Assembly: GCF_018130615.1 (NCBI RefSeq)
Contig: NZ_JAFCKB010000024.1
Location: 62,001-126,000 of the forward strand
Length of the DNA: 64,000 nucleotides
DNA from: Bradyrhizobium manausense
GTDB taxonomy: Bacteria; Pseudomonadota; Alphaproteobacteria; Rhizobiales; Xanthobacteraceae
Direction: 5' to 3'
In this document: piece by piece, positions 56,016 to 64,000 of the stretch
Layout: each line of letters begins with the position of its first letter
How positions within the stretch are numbered: the first letter of the stretch is position 1
Notes under the pieces: generated by a model
Told to the model about the DNA's origin: nothing
The model's input: the letters and a program-made list of their open reading frames with translations, nothing else
The model's database searches: none
Position numbers and translations under genes: made by a program

Positions 56016-56555
56016 GTGCGGCATCAAAAGCTTCCAAAGTCGCTCATAGTTGCGCTGGCCACTGTCGCGCCGCTGCTCGCGGGCTGCGCGGGCGGAACCG
56101 ATCTGCTGGCGTCCGCCAAGGACGCCGAATGGTTCAACAAGCCGAGCCGCCTGTTCATCAAGAACATCTCGATCGAGTCGCCGCCGCTGACCCCCGACAA
56201 GCCGGTTGGCGCTGAAGATCTCGTCAGCGCCGACGGCGCATGCCCCGGCATGACGCCGCCGCCTGGACCTGCCGACGCCAATGCTTCGACGACGGCGCCT
56301 GCGCCCATGGGCGGCACGGTCGCGCTTGGCCACACCGAATGCGATGTGGTGCGCGGCATCGGCGCGCCCGCGAACGTCAATCTCTCCAGCGATGCGGCAG
56401 GACGGCGCGTCGCGGTGGTCACCTGGACCACGGGCCCGCGCGCGGGCATCTACACCTTCACCTCCGGACGCCTGTCCGCGATCGAGGGCTCGCCGGAGCC
56501 GCAACCGACGCCGAGAGCGGTGAAGCCGAAGGCGAAGAAGAAGGCGGCGACGTAA
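56016..56555 (+). CDS. Lipoprotein, Bradyrhizobium-type, unknown function
   Basis: 179 residues with a GTG start. A signal peptide with lipobox LLAGC (Cys24) is followed by a segment LASAKDAEWFNKPSRLFIKNISIESPPL. A short conserved-looking domain has CPGMTPPP, GGTVALGHTECDVVRGIGAPANVNLSS and RAGIYTFTSGRLSAIEG, which resembles the SmpA/BamE-like fold. A Lys/Pro-rich tail ends it. The BamE-like reading is weak. Confidence 0.75.
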   Translation: MRHQKLPKSLIVALATVAPLLAGCAGGTDLLASAKDAEWFNKPSRLFIKNISIESPPLTPDKPVGAEDLVSADGACPGMTPPPGPADANASTTAPAPMGGTVALGHTECDVVRGIGAPANVNLSSDAAGRRVAVVTWTTGPRAGIYTFTSGRLSAIEGSPEPQPTPRAVKPKAKKKAAT

Positions 56556-57191
56556 CGCGTCGGCCGCCGTCCGCCCATCTAGATCATGGCGCGGCCTTGC
56601 GACCTTTGATCGCTGTGGCCAAGGCGTGAACCGTGATCGCTCCAGAGGTGCTTGCCGGCCGCGGCGCCTGCAGTCGGCGTTTGAGCTCCTTGCTCTGCGC
56701 TTCCGGCAGCTTTCCGACCACACCGGTTGGGGGGCTCACCGCCATCGACAGCCAGCAATCGTCGACGTCGGCGAATATCCGCTCGACCACCAACTCGCGG
56801 GTTTCGACATCGCTCAGACCGAGATCCGCCCGGAGCGCCTTGGGCTATCCCTTCATCATTCCCTTGTTTGCCTATCGCCTGGGTTGGAAATCGCTTGGGC
56901 TGAAAATGCCGATCGTTCTTGACCGTAGCGCCCGATCATCCGCAATGCGCTGACGCAAATTGCGTCCAACCAGACCCCAAATGCGCGCAAGCGACGCGGG
57001 CCATTTCGTCGACAGACGCGGATATTTCCAATTGACGCGCCGCCTGCAGACACATTCGCACGGGATCGACCGCGCTTGATCTGGATCATGTCGCTCGTGC
57101 GGCCGCCGGTGCAGGGTCGGACGGCTCCCCCGAGAGAAGGGGCTGCCGTCATGGCAAGAAATTTCAGAGGATCATCCAGGGGATCATTGAC
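56556..57191. other. Intergenic, upstream of the DUF485-actP operon
   Basis: 636 bases with no confident gene. A minus-strand frame at 56584-56793 starts at GTG without a ribosome site and is probably spurious or a remnant. The right end contains a FixK/FNR-like box at 57076 and the promoter for the operon. Confidence 0.4.
57076..57089. promoter_or_regulatory. FixK/FNR-like box
   Basis: TTGAT-CTGG-ATCAT matches the anaerobox TTGAT-N4-ATCAA at nine of ten conserved positions and lies 103 bases before the DUF485 start. Confidence 0.5.
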
Positions 57192-57494
57192 GTGAGCAAC
57201 CTCGCAAAGATTGAACGCGATCCGAATTACCAGGAACTGGTGCGCCGACGTTCGTCGCTGGGCTGGCTGCTGTCGGCGATCATGCTTTTCATCTATTTCG
57301 GCTTCATCCTGCTGGTGGCCTACGCTCCCAAGTTTCTGGGAATACCGCTGGGTGGCGGCGTGACGACGATCGGTATTCCGATCGGACTGTCCGTCATCGT
57401 GCTCGCCTTCGTGCTGACGGGCATCTACGTCCGTCAGGCCAATTCCAGCTACGACCTACTCATCCGCAAAATTGTCGAGGAGAACCGCTCGTGA
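57192..57494 (+). CDS. DUF485 family small membrane protein
   Basis: 100 residues with a GTG start. It has an N-terminal amphipathic stretch ([19 protein letters not shown]) and two TM helices ([19 protein letters not shown] and [20 protein letters not shown]). This is the small companion (YjcH-type) of ActP acetate permeases. Its stop overlaps the actP start (GTGA), confirming the pair. Confidence 0.93.
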   Translation: MSNLAKIERDPNYQELVRRRSSLGWLLSAIMLFIYFGFILLVAYAPKFLGIPLGGGVTTIGIPIGLSVIVLAFVLTGIYVRQANSSYDLLIRKIVEENRS

Positions 57495-59182
57495 AGAGAT
57501 TCGCCTGGCTATCGGTAATTCTGCTCGCAAGCGTGCCCACCATCGCGCTCGCGGCCGGCGCCGTCGAGGGCGGCTCGAAGCAGGCGATCAACTGGTCGGC
57601 GATCGGCATGTTCGTCGGGTTTGTCGGCCTCACGCTCGCCATCACCTATTGGGCCGCCAAGCGGACCGCGTCGGCTGCAGATTTTTACTCGGCCGGCGGC
57701 GGCATCACGGGATTCCAGAACGGACTTGCGATCGCGGGCGACTACATGTCGGCGGCGTCGTTCCTCGGCATATCGGGTCTCGTCTACACCTCGGGCTACG
57801 ACGGCCTGATCTACTCGGTCGGCTGGCTCGTGGGATGGCCGATCGTCACTTTTCTGATCGCCGAGCAGTTGCGCAATCTCGGAAAGTTCACCTTTGCCGA
57901 CGTTACGTCGTTTCGGCTCGGGCAGACCGAGATCCGGATCCTGGCGGCATGCGGCTCGCTGGTGACTGTTGCATTCTACCTGATCGCGCAGATGGTCGGG
58001 GCCGGCAAGCTGATCCAGCTATTGTTCGGTCTCGATTACTGGATCGCAGTCGTCCTGGTCGGCGGCCTGATGATGATCTACGTGACGTTCGGTGGAATGA
58101 AAGCGACGACGTGGGTGCAGATCATCAAGGCGGTGCTGTTGCTCGCGGGTGCGACGTTCATGGCCGGAGCCGTCCTCTACAAGTTCGGGTTCAGCCCGGA
58201 AGCCCTGTTCACCAAGGCAACCGAAGTGCATCCCAAGAAGCTCGCGATCATGGAGCCCGGCTCTCTGATCTCCAACCCGCTCTCGGCTATCTCGCTCGGA
58301 CTGGCGCTGATGTTCGGAACGGCGGGCCTGCCGCACATCCTGATGCGCTTCTTCACCGTGAAGGACGCCCAGGCTGCCCGCAAGTCGGTGTTCTACGCCA
58401 CCGGTTTCATCGGCTACTTCTATATCCTGACCTTCATCATCGGCTTTGGCGCGATCACGCTGGTCTCGACCGACGCGATGTTCCTGGACGGCAGCATCCT
58501 CGAGAAGACCAAGAGCGGAATCGCGGCGATCAAGGGCGGCTCCAACATGGCGGCGATTCACCTCGCGAATGCGGTGGGCGGCAATCTGTTCCTTGGCTTC
58601 ATTTCGGCTGTCGCCTTCGCCACGATCTTGGCCGTCGTCTCGGGGCTGGCTCTGGCGGGCGCATCATCCATCAGCCACGATCTCTATGGCATGGTGATCA
58701 AGGGCGGGAACGCCAATGAACAGGACGAGATCCGCGTGTCGAAGATTGCGACACTGGTGCTCGGCGTGCTCGCGATCTTCCTCGGCATCGTGTTCGAGAA
58801 CCAGAACGTCGCCTTCATGGTCGGCCTTGCCTTCGCGATTGCGGCCTCCTGCAATTTCCCGGTGCTGGTGATGTCGATCTTCTGGAAGGGCCTGACGACG
58901 CGGGGAGCAGTGGTCGGCGGCTTCCTGGGGCTGGTCAGCGCGGTCGTCGGTGTGGTGCTCTCGCCGGCCGTCTGGGAGGTGACGCTTGGCTTCGCCAAGG
59001 GCTCGGCTCCGATCAAGCTGGACAATCCGGCGCTGTTCTCGATGGCCATTGCCTTTGCGGGGATCTGGCTGGTCTCGATCTTGGATCGCAGCAAGCGTGC
59101 CGCGGTCGATCGCGATGGCTTCGATGCGCAATATGTCCGCTCCCAAACTGGTATCGGAGCTGCTTCGGCGACGGCTCACTGA
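57491..59182 (+). CDS. actP: Cation/acetate symporter ActP
   Basis: 563-residue solute:sodium symporter (SSF) with about 13 TM helices and a signal-like N-terminus. Family marks: the opening [40 protein letters not shown], then the [23 protein letters not shown] and [17 protein letters not shown] segments. It takes up acetate and other short carboxylates, coupled with DUF485. It starts at GTG 57491. The DUF294 and exonuclease genes follow, suggesting acetate signalling. Confidence 0.93.
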   Translation: MKRFAWLSVILLASVPTIALAAGAVEGGSKQAINWSAIGMFVGFVGLTLAITYWAAKRTASAADFYSAGGGITGFQNGLAIAGDYMSAASFLGISGLVYTSGYDGLIYSVGWLVGWPIVTFLIAEQLRNLGKFTFADVTSFRLGQTEIRILAACGSLVTVAFYLIAQMVGAGKLIQLLFGLDYWIAVVLVGGLMMIYVTFGGMKATTWVQIIKAVLLLAGATFMAGAVLYKFGFSPEALFTKATEVHPKKLAIMEPGSLISNPLSAISLGLALMFGTAGLPHILMRFFTVKDAQAARKSVFYATGFIGYFYILTFIIGFGAITLVSTDAMFLDGSILEKTKSGIAAIKGGSNMAAIHLANAVGGNLFLGFISAVAFATILAVVSGLALAGASSISHDLYGMVIKGGNANEQDEIRVSKIATLVLGVLAIFLGIVFENQNVAFMVGLAFAIAASCNFPVLVMSIFWKGLTTRGAVVGGFLGLVSAVVGVVLSPAVWEVTLGFAKGSAPIKLDNPALFSMAIAFAGIWLVSILDRSKRAAVDRDGFDAQYVRSQTGIGAASATAH

Positions 59183-59298
59183 ACGAGGGGCCGGGGATGT
59201 CGCTTCGGCACCGGCCGGGTCAGTTGGCCTCGCCGGTGCGACCCGTTTGATGGTCAATCGCCGGGTCCTCAGGTCGTCCGCGTCCTCGAAAGGCCGAA

Positions 59299-61101
59299 AT
59301 GCCCAAGGCGTTCGATATCAGCAACCCGCCGTTCGATCGTCTGACGCCGAACGAGGCCGAGACGCTGCGGGCGGCGCTCGACATCGCCTACTTCAGCCCG
59401 GGAGAAGCGATCATCAGGCGGGACGCTGCGGCGGAGGCACTCTATGTCGTGATCAAGGGCATCGTCGAGGAGCGGAGCGAGGTCGACCTGCTCGCATTGC
59501 TCGGCCCCAAGGACACGTTCGACAGTCGCACGCTCGTTCACGATCATAACGGCCACCAGTTTTTCGCCCGCGACGAGACGCTCTGCTATGTCATACCCAG
59601 GAAGGTCGCCCTCGATCTGATCAAGGCCAATCCGCGCTTTGCCGCGTTCTTCTACCGCGAGATCTCCCAGAAGCTTGACGAGCTCGCCAACGACGAGGAG
59701 GCGCGGCGCTACGGCTCGTTGATGCACGCCAAGGTCGGCGAATTGTTCCTGCATCCGCCGGTATTTCTGGCGGCCAGCGACACGATCGAGACCGCTGGAC
59801 ACTTGATGCGCGACATCAATAGCAATGCGCTCTTTGTGCGGGACGGCGAGCGGGTCGGCATCGTCACCGGCATGAATCTGTCCAAGGCGGTGGTGCTAGG
59901 GCGCCAGTCCATCCAGACGGCGGTAGGCACGCTCGCGAATTACGACGTCGTTTCCCTGCGACGCGACGATTTCGTATCCTCGGCTCTCTTGCTGATGACC
60001 AAGCACAACAAGCGGCGGCTTGCCGTGCGCGAGGATGAGGAATTCGTCGGGATTCTGGAGGAGATCGACCTGCTGGGATTTCTGGCAGGAAGCGCCCAGG
60101 TCACGGCCGGCCGCATCGATCGTGCCTCGAGCCGGCAGGACCTTGCCACCGCAGCGCGCGAGATCGAGACGCAAACGCGCGTGCTGCGCCGGCAAGGGGT
60201 CAAGGTGGAGGTCATTGCGGAGATCGTCTCCGATCTCAACCGCCGCCTGCTGTCGCGGTTGTTTGACATGGTCGCGCCGGCGAAGCTGCGCACCGGCAGC
60301 TGTCTGATCGTGATGGGAAGCGAGGGACGGGGGGAGCAGACCGTACGGACCGATCAGGACAACGGCCTCATCCTGGCCGGCCCGGTGCAGGGTGAGATCC
60401 TGGACGCGTTCCGTCACGACTTCTTCGACTCGCTTCAGAGCTTCGGCTTTCCACCGTGTCCTGGCGACATCATGGTGCGCAATCCGGCCTGGTCCAGGCC
60501 GCTCTCCGACTATCTCGCAGATCTGCGCCGCTGGATCGTGCTTCCCGACCAGGCCGGGCACATGAATGTGGCCATCATCTACGATGCGCAGGCGATCGCG
60601 GGCGATGAGCAACTCCTAGACGACGCCAAGACGGCGCTGATCGATATGACCCGGGGTGAGCAGGCGTTCATGGCCCACTTTGCGCGCGCGGTCGATGCGT
60701 TCGAAACGCCGATCGGCCTCTTCAATAATTTGATCACGTCCGAGGGCACGGGAGACGCGCTCGACCTCAAGAAAGGTGGCATCTTTCCGATCGTGCACGG
60801 CATTCGCAGCCTGGCGCTCGGACAGGGGCTGCGCGAGACCTCCACCGACAAGCGCATCTCCCGGCTCTGTGACTTCGGCGTGCTGCAAGCAGACTTTGGA
60901 CGCGATCTGAAACAGGCCTTCCGGTTCCTGTTGATGCTTCGGCTCGACGGCCAACTGGCCGCCTCAGCCGGCGCATCGGGGACACTGGTGCGACCGGCGC
61001 ACCTGTCCAGCATGGAACGCCACCTCCTGCGTGACGCACTCCAGGTGGTGAAGAAGTTTCGCGAGATCGTCGGTCATCACTTCAAGCTCGGCATGTTCTA
61101 G
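59299..61101 (+). CDS. cNMP-binding/CBS/DUF294 putative nucleotidyltransferase
   Basis: 600 residues. N-terminal cyclic-nucleotide-binding-like domain (FSPGEAIIRRDAAAEALYVVIKG), two CBS domains (about 150-270), then a GlnD-like nucleotidyltransferase (DUF294) with the signature GSEGRGEQTVRTDQDNGLI at about 348-366, and the DUF294 C-terminal domain. The catalytic Asp pair (TDQDNG) is present. Similar proteins are commonly coupled to a DnaQ-like exonuclease and an Na/acetate-type symporter. The nucleotide target is unknown. One base separates it from the exonuclease gene. Confidence 0.9.
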   Translation: MPKAFDISNPPFDRLTPNEAETLRAALDIAYFSPGEAIIRRDAAAEALYVVIKGIVEERSEVDLLALLGPKDTFDSRTLVHDHNGHQFFARDETLCYVIPRKVALDLIKANPRFAAFFYREISQKLDELANDEEARRYGSLMHAKVGELFLHPPVFLAASDTIETAGHLMRDINSNALFVRDGERVGIVTGMNLSKAVVLGRQSIQTAVGTLANYDVVSLRRDDFVSSALLLMTKHNKRRLAVREDEEFVGILEEIDLLGFLAGSAQVTAGRIDRASSRQDLATAAREIETQTRVLRRQGVKVEVIAEIVSDLNRRLLSRLFDMVAPAKLRTGSCLIVMGSEGRGEQTVRTDQDNGLILAGPVQGEILDAFRHDFFDSLQSFGFPPCPGDIMVRNPAWSRPLSDYLADLRRWIVLPDQAGHMNVAIIYDAQAIAGDEQLLDDAKTALIDMTRGEQAFMAHFARAVDAFETPIGLFNNLITSEGTGDALDLKKGGIFPIVHGIRSLALGQGLRETSTDKRISRLCDFGVLQADFGRDLKQAFRFLLMLRLDGQLAASAGASGTLVRPAHLSSMERHLLRDALQVVKKFREIVGHHFKLGMF

Positions 61102-61102
61102 A

Positions 61103-61774
61103 ATGCTGCCTCGCGCGATCAAGCGACTGTTGCACCAGGCCACCCTGAGTGACCAATCCTACCGCTTCATGTTCGGCCGCGCGCCTGACGACGAGTTCGT
61201 CGTCATCGATTGCGAGACTACGGGTCTCAACGTACGAACGGACGACGTCGTCGCGATTGCCGCGATCAAGATCCGCGGCAATCGAATTTTGACCAGCGCG
61301 CGTTTCGAAGCCATCGTCCATCCTGACAGAGAGCTCGGGGCGGAGGCGATCAGAGTTCACCACTTGCGCCGGTCCGATGTCGAAGCTGCGCCGATCGTCT
61401 GGAAGGTGTTGCCGGGCCTTCTGCACTTCATCGGGCCGCGCCCGTTGATCGGCTACTATGTCGACTTCGATGTCGCCATGCTGGACAAGTACATTCTGCC
61501 GCTGGTTGGAATTGAGCTGCCCAACGAACGCATCGAAGTGTCGCGGCTTTACTACGACCGCAAATACGGTGACGCGCCGCCAAATACCTCGGTCGATCTG
61601 TCATTCGCCGCGATTCTCCACGATCTCAGCATTCCGCCGCTAGGACAGCATGATGCCTTCAACGACGCATTGATGACGGCGATGATGTTCGTGCAGTTAC
61701 GTGACCTGACCCGGCGCGGCGTGCGCATCCCGCGCCAACGTACCAGCCCGGTTTTCAATCCGACCGGGGCATGA
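61103..61774 (+). CDS. DnaQ-like DEDDh 3'-5' exonuclease
   Basis: 223 residues. Exo I VVIDCETTGLN (first Asp and Glu), Exo II around GYYVDFDVAMLD and Exo III GQHDAFNDALMT (His and Asp), so all DEDDh residues are present. It is not the polymerase III epsilon subunit: the family of DUF294-linked nucleases is shorter and has a distinct N-terminus (MLPRAIKRLLHQATLSDQSYRFMF). It probably acts on RNA or short nucleotides. It ends the operon. Confidence 0.88.
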   Translation: MLPRAIKRLLHQATLSDQSYRFMFGRAPDDEFVVIDCETTGLNVRTDDVVAIAAIKIRGNRILTSARFEAIVHPDRELGAEAIRVHHLRRSDVEAAPIVWKVLPGLLHFIGPRPLIGYYVDFDVAMLDKYILPLVGIELPNERIEVSRLYYDRKYGDAPPNTSVDLSFAAILHDLSIPPLGQHDAFNDALMTAMMFVQLRDLTRRGVRIPRQRTSPVFNPTGA

Positions 61775-62093
61775 TCGAGGCCCGGTGCGGAGGAGCAGAT
61801 TGCCCAACAATTGCAGATGGGAATGCACGCGAGCGAGCAATGGCACGACGTAAACGTTGATGTTAACTCCGGCATCGTTGCACCCGTCCAAGCTGCGCCA
61901 CATAGCGCGTCCATCCCGAGTGTGTTCATCCCGCCGAAACGACAGCTCATGCGCTCGGAAGACCGGCCCGCAGGAAATCTGGAGGAAATCTCCAGAAAAA
62001 TCACGCGCGTCTCAAGCTCCGCTTCAAGAATGTCTTGCCGGCGGCTGCTACGCATCGAGAGGAGGGGCTAGATCGATCGAAGGATTGTTTGGA
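61775..62093. other. Intergenic, upstream of the RTX gene
   Basis: 319 bases with no supported gene. It contains the ribosome site (AAGGA) for the RTX gene at its end. No promoter was assigned. Confidence 0.4.
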
Positions 62094-64000
62094 TGTCTAT
62101 TACCTCGGTTTTTTCCCCGGTTACGGGGCAGCTCACGATTTTCGGCGACAGTGCCAATAACGGCCTCGTGATCGGACGCGACAGGTCCGGGCGCATCCTG
62201 ATCAATAACGGGCACGTGAAGACGGCCGGCGGCACGCCCACCATCGCCAACACCAACGAGATCGACATCTTCGGTCAAAGCGGCGACGACACGATCACTG
62301 TCAATGAATGCCGCGGTGCGATGCCCGCGGTGCACATTTTCGGTGGTGACGGCAATGACAGGATCACGGGCGGCTCGGGTAACGACCTGCTGCTCGGGCA
62401 GGCCGGCGACGATGTGATCAAGGGAGGCGGCGGCAACGATCTGTTGTTCGGTGGCGCGGGCAACGACATCCTGGACGGTGGCAGCGGCAACAACCAATTG
62501 TTTGGCGAGGCCGGTAACGACCTCATGATCTGGAATCCCGGCGGCGGCAGCAACGTTGTCGAGGGCGGTGACGGCAACGATACGGCGCAGATCAACGGCA
62601 GCAACGCCTCGGAGATGTTCACGATCACCGCGAACGGCACGCGCGTGCGGTTCGACGAGACGGGTCCGGCACCATTTTCGCTCGACATCGGTACGACGGA
62701 GAACCTCGTGCTGCACGCCGGTGGTGGTGACGACGTCATTACGGCCGGAAACGGACTCGGCAGCCTGATCTCGCTGACGCTCGATGGCGGCGCCGGCAAT
62801 GACCGGATCACCGGCGGTGACGGCAACGATCTTCTGATTGGCGGTGCCGGCGACGACGTCGTCAGTGGTGGACGTGGCAACGACGTCGCCCGGCTCGGCA
62901 GCGGCGATGACACCTTCATCTGGAATCCCGGCGACGGCAGCGACACGGTCGAAGGCGGATCGGGCAACGACAAGCTGCTGTTCAACGGTGCCAACATCAA
63001 CGAGACCATCGACATCTCGGCCAATGGCGGGAGAGTGCGCTTCACCCGCGACGTCGCTGACATCACGATGGACCTCAACAGCATTGAGCAGATCGAGTTC
63101 GATGCGCGCGGTGGCGCCGACAACATCACCGTCGGCGATCTCAGCGGCACCGGCGTCAAGGAGGTCCTCGTCGATCTCGGAGCCGTGCCCGGCGGGACGC
63201 AAGGCGATGGCGCGGCTGATACCGTGACCGTCAATGGAGCCAACGGCGATCAGCACATCCAGGTCACGTCCGCCGGCACCACCGTGACGGTGACGGGCCT
63301 GGCTGAGGTCGTGACGATCGCGAATGCAGAGACTGCCAATGACCACCTGGTGATCCAGGCGCTCGGCGGCAATGACGTCATCGACGCATCGCTGCTTGCC
63401 GCGGCGATCGGGCTGACCATCGACGGCGGCGCGGGAAACGACACCATCACCGGCAGCCAGGGCGCCGACACCCTGATCGGCGGTGACGGCAATGACAAGG
63501 TCACCGGCGGCCGCGGCAATGACGTCGCGCTCCTCGGTGCGGGGGACGATCTCTTCACCTGGAATCCCGGCGACGGCAGCGACACCGTCGAAGGCGGCAC
63601 GGGAACGGATACGCTGGTGTTCAACGGCTCCAACGTGGCCGAGACCATGGCCATCTCCGCGAATGGAAGCCGCGCGCTTCTCACCCGCGACGTCGGCGCC
63701 ATCACCATGGATCTCAACGGCGTCGAGCACGTGCAGATCGCCGCTGCCGGCGGCGCCGACACTATCACCGTCAACGATCTCACCGGCACCGGTGTCACGC
63801 ACGTCGCCATCGACCTCAGTGCCGGCCCCGGCAGCACGAGCGGAGACGGTGCGGCGGATCGCGTGACGGTGAACGGCAGCGCCGGCGACGACAATATCAA
63901 GGTCGTGACCTCAGGCGGATCGATCGTGGTCGACGGCCTTGCCGCGCAGGTCACGATCGCGCATGCTGACGCCGGTGACGTGCTCGCCGTCAACGGCGGG
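62094..64000 (+). CDS. RTX-type calcium-binding repeat protein, 3' truncated by window edge
   Basis: Open from ATG 62094 to the end of the window (635 complete codons, no stop). The N-terminal region (MSITSVFSPVTGQLTIFGD) is not a signal peptide. The protein then shows many Ca2+-binding nonapeptides GGxGxDxUx, e.g. GGDGNDRITGGSGNDLLLG and GGAGNDILDGG. There are also larger modules of about 213 residues: FIWNPGDGSDTVEGG at 62915 and FTWNPGDGSDTVEGG at 63554, each followed by similar TRDV...MDLN...DGAAD sequences. It is probably a large secreted adhesin or surface protein exported by a type I system with a C-terminal signal beyond the window. Confidence 0.93.

Noticed and set aside
56584-56793. 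69-codon minus-strand frame with GTG start
   Set aside because: No ribosome site, an in-frame stop about 26 codons upstream, no recognisable motif; could be a remnant but cannot be supported.
62048-63802. 584-codon open frame on the minus strand
   Set aside because: Antisense to the RTX repeat gene; repeats make antisense frames long and repetitive too.
62340-63960. Short repeated DNA units that could suggest a CRISPR array
   Set aside because: Repeats are in frame, degenerate and encode GGxGxDxxx peptides; no constant repeat/spacer spacing.

Overview
The window is 64 kb of high-GC alphaproteobacterial chromosome, most likely Bradyrhizobium or a close relative in the Nitrobacteraceae. The assignment rests on gene order (rpsF-rpsR-DUF2232-rplI, dnaB-alr, radA-cvpA-purF; fabD-fabG-acpP-fabF-mltG-yicC-gmk; lptF-lptG-lptD-surA-pdxA-rsmA), on protein style (Ala/Pro-rich tails, an RG-rich S6 tail) and on REP-like palindromes between genes. 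No rRNA, tRNA, CRISPR array, prophage or insertion sequence was recognised.

Layout. 1-5.6 kb (+): the end of an acyl-CoA synthetase, then yfgM-like, a small lipoprotein, der and an MFS transporter. 5.6-11.8 kb (-): a branched-chain amino-acid type binding protein, an SDR, purF, cvpA and radA. 12-17.6 kb is accessory: a periplasmic binding protein overlapping a GGDEF-EAL membrane protein, TauE, a GFA-fold enzyme, exonuclease III and a Cys-rich periplasmic peptide. 17.7-27.6 kb (-) is the alr, dnaB, rplI, DUF2232, rpsR, rpsF block. It is interrupted by a CFA synthase, a cytochrome c with a Lys/Pro/Glu tail, two very small genes flanking a CRP-like palindrome, and a PEP-CTERM protein gene lying between rpsR and DUF2232-rplI.

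28-29.7 kb holds a TetR regulator and a membrane desaturase behind a perfect operator-like palindrome. 30-36.7 kb is the fatty-acid synthesis cluster followed by mltG, yicC and gmk. 36.7-44.9 kb is a variable region: a bitopic Pro/Ala-rich membrane protein, a secreted Gly/Ser-rich protein, a caspase-family protein, a methyltransferase, a VirK/DUF535 protein fused to a membrane domain with a DUF4118-like signature, and several small hypothetical genes. 44.9-53.6 kb (-) holds an alcohol dehydrogenase and the tightly overlapped lptF-lptG-lptD-surA-pdxA-rsmA envelope operon. pepA-holC diverges from it.

56-61.8 kb carries a lipoprotein, then a DUF485-ActP acetate-type symporter pair with a cNMP/CBS/DUF294 nucleotidyltransferase-like protein and a DEDDh exonuclease, preceded by a FixK-like box. 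The window ends inside a large RTX (GGxGxDxxx) repeat protein that starts at 62094 and runs off the edge.

Most of the window is housekeeping. The best leads for something undescribed are the coupled binding-protein/GGDEF-EAL pair (11997-15220), the VirK-membrane-domain fusion beside a methyltransferase (40438-42783), and the PEP-CTERM gene placed inside the ribosomal operon (25937-26599).
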